From: Armatimonadota bacterium
GTDB lineage: Bacteria > Sysuimicrobiota > Sysuimicrobiia > Sysuimicrobiales > Humicultoraceae
Assembly (NCBI GenBank): GCA_031459855.1
Contig: JAVKHP010000001.1
Span: forward strand, 1,929,078 to 1,993,077
Length of the DNA stretch: 64,000 nucleotides
Direction: 5' to 3'
A program made the position numbers and the translations under genes. The notes under the pieces were generated by a model. That model ran no database searches, was not told the origin of the DNA, and saw only the letters and a list, made by a program, of their open reading frames with translations. Numbering within the stretch: position 1 is the stretch's first letter; each line of letters starts with the position of its first letter. This document shows positions 24,835-32,471 of this stretch, one piece after another.

Positions 24835-25251
24835 TCACGGTCGGTGCTCACCGCGCCCCCGCCGCAACACGATCGCCACGTCGCCCGTCCGCTGGCGCTC
24901 CTCCACGACCACGACGTAGAACCGCTGGCGCCGGCCGTCGACGAGGTAGCGCGTGTAGAGTCGACCGTCGCTCTTGCGCGACTCGCTCTCGAACGCGCTG
25001 GTCCACCCCGCGATCTGCAGCGTCTGGTAGAACGCGCGCACCTGTTCGTAGCGCGCCTGGGAGCGCAGCTCGACCTGCTCCCACAGCGCGCGGGGAAAGC
25101 CGTGGGCTTCCCCGACGAACGCCGCCGTGCCGACGACCGTGGCGCCCGGGAAGAACCGCAGGTCGCCCAGCGCCTGTCCCCGTCCGCGGCCGCACGCCGC
25201 CAGGACGACCGCCAGGAGGAGGATGCCAGCGGTCGACGGCGCACGCGACAC
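24835..25251 (-). CDS. Putative lipoprotein, unknown function
   Basis: About 138 residues from GTG 25251. ILLLAVVLAACG is a signal peptide with lipobox LAAC, so the mature protein should be lipid-anchored outside the cytoplasmic membrane. The mature part (LGDLRFFPGATVVGTAAFVG, QARYEQVRAFYQTLQIAGW) resembles small proteins with a repeated alpha-beta unit in which a change in a moving residual is measured, but no named family is recognised. A longer start at 25383 would include the two hairpin repeats and is judged less likely. Confidence 0.65.
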   Translation of the reverse strand: MSRAPSTAGILLLAVVLAACGRGRGQALGDLRFFPGATVVGTAAFVGEAHGFPRALWEQVELRSQARYEQVRAFYQTLQIAGWTSAFESESRKSDGRLYTRYLVDGRRQRFYVVVVEERQRTGDVAIVLRRGRGEHRP

Positions 25252-25360
25252 ACGCAGGACGTGGGCGGGACATCCTGTCCGCTGCGTCACGGCACGGTTG
25301 CTGGCGACACCGGCCCCGGGCGGCTGCGCACGCAGGACGTGGGAGGGACGTCCTGTCCGC
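25251..25360. repeat. Two copies of a 32-bp hairpin-forming repeat
   Basis: CACGCAGGACGTGGG...CCTGTCCGC occurs at 25251-25282 and 25329-25360, 78 bases apart with two differences. Each contains CAGGACGT / ACGTCCTG arms around GGGxGGG (8 of 8 pairs in the right copy, 7 of 8 in the left). This may belong to a REP-like intergenic family or be a regulator site. Confidence 0.6.
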
Positions 25361-25411
25361 GCCGCCTTTCCCGTGTGCCGCACCGAGGGACGGGCGTCCG
25401 ACGTGCCTCGG

Positions 25412-25936
25412 TCACGGACCGAACCGGAACTCGATCTGGTCGCCGTCTTTGGGCACGTACGCGTGGGCGTCGTCGATGGGGTTTCCGTTGACCAGCACCG
25501 CCACGCGGCCCGTCCGGCCGTCAGGGCAGCGGTCGCCGGTCGTGTAGGTCTTCCCGCGCACGGTGAGGGAGGTGTTGGTCACCTCCATCCCGACGCTGCG
25601 CAGGAAGGCGCCTAGGGTGGCGTTGCGGCCGGCTTCCTCCGGGGTGGCCGGGTGAATGTGGATCACGTCGTCGCCGTGGGTGTGGACGTTGCCCGGTGAC
25701 GGGGGCAGCGGAGGCGTGCGCTCGCCGCACAGCACGATCCGGAACGGCGCGTGCCAGTGGTCGCCGACGCGCGGCAGGCGCGCACCCGGCCGACTGCCCA
25801 GCGCGATGAGGACGCCGACGACGGCGACCAGCGCCACGGCGGCTGCGGCCCACGGCGCCGGGCTGCGGCGCGGGGCCACCAGGGGCTTCTTCGCCTGCCT
25901 GGGCCGGCCCCTGCCCGGCCGCGGATGGTCAGGCAC
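25412..25936 (-). CDS. Conserved hypothetical membrane-anchored protein with His-rich motif
   Basis: A 174-residue protein: basic N-terminus rich in Pro/Arg, one membrane helix (AAAAVALVAVVGVLIALGS), then an external domain with DHWHAPFRIVLCGERTPPLP and the striking NVHTHGDDVIHIHP cluster, which could bind metal. The C-terminal VAVLVNGNPIDDAHAYVPKD is beta-rich. Similar proteins occur in high-GC Gram-positives, but I know of no defined function. Two cysteines flank the His cluster. Confidence 0.65.
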   Translation of the reverse strand: MPDHPRPGRGRPRQAKKPLVAPRRSPAPWAAAAVALVAVVGVLIALGSRPGARLPRVGDHWHAPFRIVLCGERTPPLPPSPGNVHTHGDDVIHIHPATPEEAGRNATLGAFLRSVGMEVTNTSLTVRGKTYTTGDRCPDGRTGRVAVLVNGNPIDDAHAYVPKDGDQIEFRFGP

Positions 25937-26041
25937 CGCCGTCTCCTGCCGCGCGGGTAGGGGCCGCGGCGACCGTGCGCGTGCAGATGGGGACGTTGGT
26001 GGAGACCAAGTGTGCCACGACCACGCTACAGCGTCCCTTGG

Positions 26042-26359
26042 CTACACGGGAATGCCCATCATCTGCAGCTGCAGCCGGCCGTCCTCGGTGACCCGATCGG
26101 GCGTCCACGGCGGCGTCCACACGAACTCCACGGACACTGACTCCGCCCCGATCGCCTGTAACTTGTTCTCGATCTCGGCGGCGATCATGGGACCCACCGG
26201 GCAGCCCGGTGCGGTCAGGGTCATGGTGATGCGGACCTGTTCGCCCTCGACCTGGAGGTCGTAGACGAGCCCCAGGTCCCAGACGTTGACCGGGATCTCA
26301 GGATCGAAGACCGTCTTCAAGACGTCGATGACGCGTTCGCGGGTGATCGCGTCGTCCAT
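26042..26359 (-). CDS. MIP18/DUF59 family Fe-S assembly protein (SufT/PaaD-like)
   Basis: A 105-residue protein. The start at 26359 has GGAGGAA upstream. ERVIDVLKTVFDPEIPVNVW followed by DLGLVYDLQVE is the DUF59 core, and LTAPGCPVGPMIAAEI carries the conserved cysteine. The C-terminal EFVWTPPWTPDRV is typical of the SufT/PaaD-like group that helps mature iron-sulfur proteins. It is the last chromosomal gene before the mobile element. Confidence 0.92.
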   Translation of the reverse strand: MDDAITRERVIDVLKTVFDPEIPVNVWDLGLVYDLQVEGEQVRITMTLTAPGCPVGPMIAAEIENKLQAIGAESVSVEFVWTPPWTPDRVTEDGRLQLQMMGIPV

Positions 26360-26429
26360 CGCGCATTCCTCCGCACGGGCCCGGCAGGCCGCGGAACTTG
26401 GTTCATTGTACCGGCCTGGCGCGGGCGGG

Positions 26430-26443
26430 GTCAAACGGCGAGG
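26430..26443. repeat. Left 14-bp target site duplication of the casposon-like element
   Basis: GTCAAACGGCGAGG directly precedes the left terminal repeat and recurs exactly after the right one (39272-39285). Confidence 0.88.
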
Positions 26444-26479
26444 GGGATAAGAGCCTAACCCTGCCGGGAGTTCCCCCTA
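26444..26479 (+). repeat. Left terminal inverted repeat (36 bp)
   Basis: Starts GGGATAAGAGCCTAACC and ends GTTCCCCCTA. It matches the reverse complement of 39236-39271 at 35 of 36 positions. About 390 bases of GT-rich noncoding sequence follow (26480-26866). That subterminal part shares blocks such as GTGGTGACGTG, TCTGCCCTCT, GGGTCACT and CGTGCCCCGTGG with the other end. Confidence 0.9.
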
Positions 26480-26866
26480 CAGTTCGCTCGTCGGGGGTTT
26501 GTGCAAGGGGTGGCTTCATGCCTCCCCTGGTGGGAGTGTGGGGTGACGTGGGTGTGGTGGGGCGTGTGGTCTGGTGGCGCGGGTGGCCTCTGCCGTGGGG
26601 GTGTGACGTGGTGACGTGGCAAGGCGCACGTGGGGTGGTCTCTGCCCTCTCCCCCTGGTGGGTCACTGTGCGGTCGCGCCAAGCGTGCCCCGTGGAGGTC
26701 GCGGTCTATTGGGCCTCCCCCCTGGGCCGGCGCGGGGGGGCTTGGCGGGACGCGGCGTCCTCGGGGCGCCACCCCCTCGGGAGGCCGACCGTGGGTCGGG
26801 CTGCCCGCGACCCGCACTAGCCGGCTGGGCTTGGCCGGAACGAACAAAATTGCGTGTCTCGTCGCT

Positions 26867-27889
26867 TCAAATGTCGACATCGACTGTGTAATTGATCCGT
26901 CCTCCGTTGGGAATCACGTAGGAAAACACTCGCTCTTGCCGCACGAAGTTCTCCAGGGTTCCAAACATCCGGCGGATATTGGTCAAGGTATACTGAGTAG
27001 GATTGCGACGCCCCTCGATGAGTTTGTAGGGGGGCGTAGGTATCGTCATTCGCGGCCAGCAGAAAGCATCAGCGATCAAGTCGGCAAGCGCTTGAAGATT
27101 ATCACGGCATTGATTAGGGTCCGGAAACTGGCACTGATACCCACCTAGCCCCAAGTGGCGCGAGGTGACTTGCCCCCTTCCACGTGTAAACCCTACCCGT
27201 TCGATAGCGGGGAAGACTCGATCGCGCATGGTTTCCTCAAAGGATTCTGTATCGATGCGGCTCAGCGTTGCCACAAGTTGCGGATGGGGAATCCAGTTTC
27301 TAACCCAATCGTGGACGTTCCTTGGATATCTCTGACCGTTGATCCACGAAGAATCAGGGAGCCAGAGAAATGCCTCTTGGAACGGATCGCAGACGGGTCC
27401 AAGGTCAACATTGTGTAGCCAAAGCAAGAAATGAATCGTCCCCAACGGATACTTGTGCGGGAATGTTCTGCCATCGCAAAGACTACAGGCTTCTCCGTGA
27501 TCTCGGGCACGACCGCCTCCGGCACGTCCAGTGACACCTCGAAAGAGGTTGGGGTTCACCGATTCGCGATGTTCGAGGATGTTGCCAGTAGCGGACTCTA
27601 GCAAAATATGGTGACCTATGCTTCTAATTTCGGCGCGACTAACGTCGAGGTCGAGCCAAACTGCGTTGCGCAGGCACCTCGGACTGATCTGGTGCGAATA
27701 CCAGACTTTGTGATAATCGACGTAGAAACCAGCGACATCCCACGCGAACAAATGGTGCATCAGAACGCCGCACATTACCGAGTCCAAGTCGTCGCCGAGA
27801 ACCATCTGGAGGCCTTGCTTTGTCAGCCACGGGTGTCGCTCAAGGATTGACCCGCGCGAGAACTTGTCAAGGACATAGGGTTGGGTCAA
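26867..27889 (-). CDS. Hypothetical protein with DHH-like motifs, element cargo
   Basis: A 340-residue protein starting at TTG 27889 with AGGAGGT eight bases upstream. The N-terminal half has LGDDLDSVMCGVLMHHLF, VWLDLDVSRAE and IRSIGHHIL, an arrangement reminiscent of motifs I to III of DHH phosphoesterases (Asp-rich, Asp, His-His). This is resemblance by eye only. CSLCDGRTFPHKYPLGTIHF contains a CxxC. It is divergent from the HTH/methyltransferase pair and shares their lower GC, so it could be the nuclease or partner of a modification system. No named family is recognised. Confidence 0.55.
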   Translation of the reverse strand: MTQPYVLDKFSRGSILERHPWLTKQGLQMVLGDDLDSVMCGVLMHHLFAWDVAGFYVDYHKVWYSHQISPRCLRNAVWLDLDVSRAEIRSIGHHILLESATGNILEHRESVNPNLFRGVTGRAGGGRARDHGEACSLCDGRTFPHKYPLGTIHFLLWLHNVDLGPVCDPFQEAFLWLPDSSWINGQRYPRNVHDWVRNWIPHPQLVATLSRIDTESFEETMRDRVFPAIERVGFTRGRGQVTSRHLGLGGYQCQFPDPNQCRDNLQALADLIADAFCWPRMTIPTPPYKLIEGRRNPTQYTLTNIRRMFGTLENFVRQERVFSYVIPNGGRINYTVDVDI

Positions 27890-27955
27890 CAGCGTGACCT
27901 CCTGGCATTTCTAAGAGTGTTACCCTTCAGACTGAGTTTTCTCCTCGCCTTCGAC

Positions 27956-27984
27956 TTGACTCTGGCGGGAAGAGGCGATAAACT
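27956..27984 (+). promoter_or_regulatory. Sigma-70 promoter of the HTH/methyltransferase genes, leaderless
   Basis: TTGACT (27956-27961), 17 bases, TAAACT (27979-27984). The ATG at 27993 is only eight bases after the -10 box and has no SD, so a leaderless mRNA is expected. Confidence 0.65.
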
Positions 27985-27992
27985 ACAAAAAA

Positions 27993-28214
27993 ATGCGAAA
28001 AGAAGCAAATCACTCAATTAGCCAGCAGACAGAGGGAGGAGACCTCCTGACGTTAGAGGAGGCAGCACGATTTCTCAGGCTGTCGCGGCATACTTTGTAC
28101 AAGATGGTTTCCGCAGGTCGCATTCCTGCCCTACGCGCCGGGCGCCAATGGCGTTTCAGCAAACGACATCTTGAGGACTGGCTTAGAGACAACGCGAAAA
28201 GGCGGAGGGACTAA
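27993..28214 (+). CDS. Excisionase-family helix-turn-helix protein
   Basis: A 73-residue MerR-like winged HTH. LLTLEEAARFLRLSRHTLYK is the helix-turn-helix and IPALRAGRQWRFSKRHLEDW the wing, the standard excisionase/AlpA-type DNA-binding module. It overlaps the methyltransferase start by one base (TAATG). It may regulate the methyltransferase or act in element excision; the sequence does not decide. Confidence 0.85.
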   Translation: MRKEANHSISQQTEGGDLLTLEEAARFLRLSRHTLYKMVSAGRIPALRAGRQWRFSKRHLEDWLRDNAKRRRD

Positions 28215-29146
28215 TGAACAAGATTTTTCTCAAGAGCTGCGAGAGAATGGATGAATTGCCAGATGGGAGCATCGCTCTTACGGTGACCAGCCCACCTTAC
28301 TGGAACGCTATCGACTACGACGTTCACACAAAGAGCAAGGGCGCCAACTATCGCTACCGCCAGAACGTGCCATACGAAGAGTATCTTGGATTTCTGCGAC
28401 GATGCTTCACGGAGGTCAAGCGGGTCACGAAAGACGGAGGCTATTTGGCCATTGTGGTGGGTACCGTCCTCCTAAATGGCAAGCACACGCCTCTACCTTT
28501 CCACCTTGTGGGTCTTCTGGAGGAAATCGGTTGGGAATTCCATCAGGATATCATTTGGCACAAGTGCACTGCAGGTGTGAAGCGTGCGGGCTCTGTTATC
28601 CAGAAACCATACCCCGGTTATTATTACCCCAACATCATGACAGAGTACATCCTGATTTTCCGGAAACCTGGCGAGTCCAAGATCTACAACGCGATCTCTA
28701 CGGAAAGGAAGGAAGAGAGCAAGATTCAAATTGATTCAGTCTTCACAATGGACACGGCAAACAACGTGTGGCACATTGCACCTGTGCCGCCAGGTCAATA
28801 CAACCACCCTTGCCCGTTCCCCGAGGAGATTCCTTATCGACTCATTACCTTGTACTCCTACAAAGGCGACACTGTTCTCGACCCCTTCGTTGGGGTGGGC
28901 ACCACTCTCAAGGTTGCCCATAACCTAGGCAGGAGATGGATTGGCTACGAGATTATTGAGGAGTATGTAGAGGAGTCCTACCGCCGCATCAACCAGCCTT
29001 TGCGCTTACGCAAGCAATTGATTGTGTCATTTGATAAGATCTCGCACGGCGTCAAGATACCCGCCAAGAACCCACCTAGGACCCCGTTCACTCGACCATG
29101 GCGGAAGAAACGGCAAAAGGGTCTTGAACCCATACGGCTCTTCTAA
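28214..29146 (+). CDS. DNA methyltransferase, beta-class amino-MTase (N4-cytosine or N6-adenine)
   Basis: A 310-residue protein with motif IV TSPPYW at residues 25-30 near the N-terminus, a central target-recognition part, and motif I DTVLDPFVGVGTT near the C-terminus. That is the circularly permuted beta-class order. SPPY (rather than DPPY) favours N4-methylcytosine. SD GGAGGG sits just before the start, overlapping the HTH gene. It may protect the element or act in a restriction or defence system with the divergent DHH-like protein. GC is visibly lower than in the chromosome. Confidence 0.88.
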   Translation: MNKIFLKSCERMDELPDGSIALTVTSPPYWNAIDYDVHTKSKGANYRYRQNVPYEEYLGFLRRCFTEVKRVTKDGGYLAIVVGTVLLNGKHTPLPFHLVGLLEEIGWEFHQDIIWHKCTAGVKRAGSVIQKPYPGYYYPNIMTEYILIFRKPGESKIYNAISTERKEESKIQIDSVFTMDTANNVWHIAPVPPGQYNHPCPFPEEIPYRLITLYSYKGDTVLDPFVGVGTTLKVAHNLGRRWIGYEIIEEYVEESYRRINQPLRLRKQLIVSFDKISHGVKIPAKNPPRTPFTRPWRKKRQKGLEPIRLF

Positions 29147-29194
29147 CTGGCCCCGGGCTTGACCGAGCCCCCATCACAGCCAACAATAGAGGAT

Positions 29195-29234
29195 GTGAAG
29201 TGAAGTGAAGTGAAGTGAAGTGAAGTGAAGTGAA
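29195..29234 (+). repeat. Eight tandem GTGAA pentanucleotides
   Basis: A perfect array of eight 5-bp units between the methyltransferase stop and the start at 29300. A pentamer array is prone to slippage. It cannot be coding, since every frame meets TGA within 15 bases; an effect would be on promoter spacing or the leader. Confidence 0.85.
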
Positions 29235-29299
29235 AGTGGGCGAAACCTGTCACCGGCGCTACATGGCGGTGGGCCTGATCATCGCACGGGGGCGAGGCC

Positions 29300-30115
29300 A
29301 TGTTGTCCACCGCAGGATTGCTGCTCTCGCTGATAACACCGTTTGTCGTTGCGATTCCTTCTCAAGTACTCCTCGCCCAGGAGCTGGAGTGTCGGGTATC
29401 AGAATGGCTACCTATTGGTTTGGCGAGGCAAGGTGGATACGCTTTCAATTACCAGTCGGGCAGAGGTCCAAACTGCAGGGTGTATCGCTTGCGTAATATG
29501 CCCGGCGGCCTCCTCACCCCGGTTCGGTGGAGGGACCGCGGAGAGATTTTCATCGATCAAAACCTCGCTGCTTGTACAAAGGAGACGCGCACGTGCCCCT
29601 GGATGGAGGCCATAAAGATATCATCGCGGGCGGTGACCGGGCGGACGACAATATCCTACGGCGTCAACAAGGACGAATACAGTGACTATCCTGACGCTTA
29701 TCGACGCGGGGAACTTGCGGCGTTCGCACCTCTCGTGACCATTCTGCGGGGGATAACCGCTAGCGCAGCAGGGGAGCCAGTGGAGATCGAGATCCGCGTA
29801 GTTTCGACTGTGCAAGCGGGGGCTGTTCTGAGGCTGCAGTATGAAATCATGCTCATTCGCAGTTCGGTGGGTGCCTTCGAGTATGTAGCGCCAGGGAAAA
29901 GGCCGGAAGGGTTCGGTATTGTATGGGAATCCCCCACCAGCTCATGGTTTCTTGATTACATAGGATCCGTCAGACGATTGGCTATAGGTTCTCCACGTTC
30001 GGTCGCAACTTCCACTACTGCCCCTCTACTCGTTGATTCGTCCCGACTCGTGGTCATGCAAAGGGACAGGGAGATTCTCGCCACTACTGCGCCCGCGTAC
30101 AAACCTCGGGAATGA
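29300..30115 (+). CDS. Secreted protein of unknown function, element cargo
   Basis: A 271-residue protein. MLSTAGLLLSLITPFVVAIP then SQVLLAQELE looks like a Sec signal peptide with cleavage near LLAQ-E. The mature part has cysteines (ECRV, NCRVYR, CTKETRTCPW) that could form disulfides outside the cell, and no family I recognise. It overlaps the following membrane protein gene by ATGA, so the two are probably a functional pair. It could be an immunity or surface function; unknown. Confidence 0.6.
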   Translation: MLSTAGLLLSLITPFVVAIPSQVLLAQELECRVSEWLPIGLARQGGYAFNYQSGRGPNCRVYRLRNMPGGLLTPVRWRDRGEIFIDQNLAACTKETRTCPWMEAIKISSRAVTGRTTISYGVNKDEYSDYPDAYRRGELAAFAPLVTILRGITASAAGEPVEIEIRVVSTVQAGAVLRLQYEIMLIRSSVGAFEYVAPGKRPEGFGIVWESPTSSWFLDYIGSVRRLAIGSPRSVATSTTAPLLVDSSRLVVMQRDREILATTAPAYKPRE

Positions 30116-30594
30116 AGCGTACGATCTGGGATGAGGTAAGGAGAGTCTTCAGTCTCGTCGAGTGGATATACAACTTGGTCAATGTCCTGACCAGTTTGTC
30201 GATGATCACGCTCCTCCCTTTCACCCTTACGACTTCGCGAACGCTGCGGATTTACATAGTGTCGTTCGGTCTGTTGGGCGGCGCGCTCGGTTACTTGTTC
30301 ACGGTCACGGCATGGGCAGGGAAAGGGAAGAAGCGTTGCCTCGAACAGCGTAAGAAATTCATAGTCCTCGCTCTCTTATCGCTTTTTTTCTACGCCTGCA
30401 TGCTGATTGTGTTGGGTCCGGAACCCGCGGCTCGATACGCTTTCTTCGCGGCCATAAGGGAATTCCTCATGAAGGTAATGCTTCTTGCCAATCTGCTTAC
30501 TGGGGTTGGTGCGGCATTGACAGTTTACTTTCTGGTCAGCGTGATAACCATCTCTTCTAGCAAACTGGCCACGACTCCGAAGTCTAGAGACTGA
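30112..30594 (+). CDS. Small integral membrane protein, element cargo
   Basis: A 160-residue protein with about four hydrophobic helices: LVNVLTSLSMITLLPFTL, IYIVSFGLLGGALGYLFTV, FIVLALLSLFFYACMLIVLG and LLTGVGAALTVYFLVSVITI. Basic loops face the cytoplasm. It starts inside the stop of the secreted protein gene. No family is recognised. Confidence 0.65.
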   Translation: MKRTIWDEVRRVFSLVEWIYNLVNVLTSLSMITLLPFTLTTSRTLRIYIVSFGLLGGALGYLFTVTAWAGKGKKRCLEQRKKFIVLALLSLFFYACMLIVLGPEPAARYAFFAAIREFLMKVMLLANLLTGVGAALTVYFLVSVITISSSKLATTPKSRD

Positions 30595-30822
30595 GGCACA
30601 GGTGTGAGGCGCAGCCGAAGCGGTGCCGCCCGGTACTCGGTAGACCGCTAGTTTCACGGATTTTGTTGTCGTTTTTCGCCCTCAGGAACAGGAGCGAGAC
30701 GGCACCTGCTGTAAGTAGCCGCTGAAACGCCTCAGCCGAGCGGGAGGCGATGCCCGGTCGGGTTCAAGCCGCGAGCCGCAGTGCTCGCAATACCGCCTTT
30801 CGGGTGACGAGAAACTACCGCA

Positions 30823-32400
30823 CTACGTACGCTGAACCATGCCGGCTTCCCCCCAACCATCTCGTGTTTCGACAGCTCTTCGCAGCGCCTCCCAGTGCCT
30901 GGGATGCGGCACGTACAAGCCACGCCGGATCAGGGACGCATACCGCAGGGAGATCCCTGCTGCACGGACGATGCGCTCTAAGGGCACGGAGCGCAGCAGG
31001 GGCAGGATCTCCCGCCGGAACACCTCAGGGTCTGGGCGAGGGTGGGTCTCGTCCCACGCCCGCGCTTCCCGACGGCGCCGGCGCAAGGCTTCAGCCCGGC
31101 GGCGCGCGGCCTGCCCGCCATGCGAGGGATCGACGCCCGTGCGGCGCCGCCGCGCAAACTCCCGCAGGCCGGCGGCCACGATGCGCTCTGTCTTGTCCTG
31201 CTTTCCGCAGTCGTCACAGAACATCCGGCCCCGCGCCTCCAGCACCACGCCACACCTGACGCAGACCGTGTACTCCAGCCCCGGAAGCGCAGGGGCGTTC
31301 GGCGCAGCCTTGCGTATGCCCTCCCGGCCGGCACTCCGGTTCGCCTGGGTGAGCGGGGTCGGCAGCCGCCGGCGGCTGCCTGCGGTCTCGGCCAGCAGCG
31401 CGGCCACCCGCTCGGCCCAGGGCGCCACCGCCTGCGCCCACCGCGGCGAGGTCGCAAGCAGCGCCCGGCTTAGGGGCAGCAGCACCCGCACCTGGCCCCG
31501 GCTTACCTCCTGGAAGTCCCGGGCGCTGAACACCCTGGTCCGCAGCAGGTCGAGCACAAAGGCGTCTACTGCCGGCCGCACCGGCTCCATGAGGTCCAGG
31601 CTTAGCGACGCCCGGGCGGGCTGGTCGGCGTGCAGGATCCCTAGCCCTGGGTCCAGCCCCACGGCCTGGCAGGCGATGGTGGCCTCGGCTTCCAGCAGCG
31701 CGTAAAGGAGGTTCAACAGGGCATGGGCGGGGGTGGCCGCAAGCCTGGGGGAGCCAGTGATGGGGGAGATGCGGGGCCCCACAGTCTTCCAGTGCTCCGG
31801 CACTCGCCGGGCATCTGCCGTGGCCCAGCGCACCGGCAGCGGCCTCCAGGCCTCCCAGTAGAGAGTGCCGGCCCTGGCCTCGACCAGCCGCAGCCGCTCC
31901 AGGGTGTCCGCCCGGTGCAACACGTCCAGCTGCTCCCGGACGGCCCGTTGGGCGTCGGGGTTAGGAAGCTGCGCCAGCACGTCGGCCTGGGCCGCCAGCT
32001 TGGCGCTCAAGAGCTCGCGGGTGATCCGCACCCCGGCCTCGGTGCTGGGTGCCAGGGCCTGGGCCCGGCGCAGCCGGGCATCGTCCAGGCCCCGGGGGCC
32101 GCTGGAGAGCAGCACCGTGCCGTCCAGGTGCACGCAGATAAGCCCGGCGCCCACATCATGCAGCCACCGGAGGGCTTCCAGGGTCATGGTCCCACCGCGC
32201 CCGAACAGGACCAGCCGCTGCAGGCCGGCGGTCGCCCGGTGAAATCGTGCGGTGCGCCGCTCGTCACACCACCCGTCCTCGCAGACGAGGTGCCGGCGCC
32301 TCGTAAAGACCCGGAGGCCGTAGCCTGAGAGGACCAGGACCCCATTGCGGGGCGTGGGGGGTGCGGTGGGCTGCGCCCTGTGGTATGCTCCTGCTGGCAT
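30823..32400 (-). CDS. cas1: Cas1 integrase (casposase-like, solo Cas1) with zinc ribbon and C-terminal HTH
   Basis: A 525-residue protein. Start at 32400 is set by AGGAGGTGG just upstream. Residues 20-100 form the Cas1 beta-domain (VLVLSGYGLRVF...). The catalytic alpha-domain has LNLLYALLEAEATIA with Glu239, GLGILHAD with His257 and DLMEPVRPAVD with Glu272, matching the Cas1 metal-binding Glu-His-Glu/Asp set. Unlike CRISPR Cas1 of about 330 residues, it continues with a CxxC-x11-CxxC zinc ribbon (Cys380, 383, 395, 398), an Arg-rich linker and a C-terminal HTH (about 472-515; ISLRYASLIRRGLYVPHPRH). No Cas2, Cas4 or array is present. Solo Cas1 with C-terminal HTH inside terminal repeats is what casposases look like. 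It should integrate the element and generate the 14-bp duplication. Confidence 0.9.
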   Translation of the reverse strand: MPAGAYHRAQPTAPPTPRNGVLVLSGYGLRVFTRRRHLVCEDGWCDERRTARFHRATAGLQRLVLFGRGGTMTLEALRWLHDVGAGLICVHLDGTVLLSSGPRGLDDARLRRAQALAPSTEAGVRITRELLSAKLAAQADVLAQLPNPDAQRAVREQLDVLHRADTLERLRLVEARAGTLYWEAWRPLPVRWATADARRVPEHWKTVGPRISPITGSPRLAATPAHALLNLLYALLEAEATIACQAVGLDPGLGILHADQPARASLSLDLMEPVRPAVDAFVLDLLRTRVFSARDFQEVSRGQVRVLLPLSRALLATSPRWAQAVAPWAERVAALLAETAGSRRRLPTPLTQANRSAGREGIRKAAPNAPALPGLEYTVCVRCGVVLEARGRMFCDDCGKQDKTERIVAAGLREFARRRRTGVDPSHGGQAARRRAEALRRRRREARAWDETHPRPDPEVFRREILPLLRSVPLERIVRAAGISLRYASLIRRGLYVPHPRHWEALRRAVETRDGWGEAGMVQRT

Positions 32401-32471
32401 GCAGGACCACCTCCTGTGTGCCGGGGTGCCCGCGCCTTCCTGGGCTGCCACGCTGTGGAGGCGCGGGCTTC

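Noticed and set aside
26380..26443. tRNA or translation-factor gene 3' end as casposon target
   Set aside because: No tRNA fold or CCA end is seen at either flank; the target lies in the intergenic region upstream of the MIP18-family gene.
29195..29300. Pentamer array as a coding phase-variable tract
   Set aside because: Every reading frame through GTGAA repeats contains TGA within 15 bases, so it cannot be translated.
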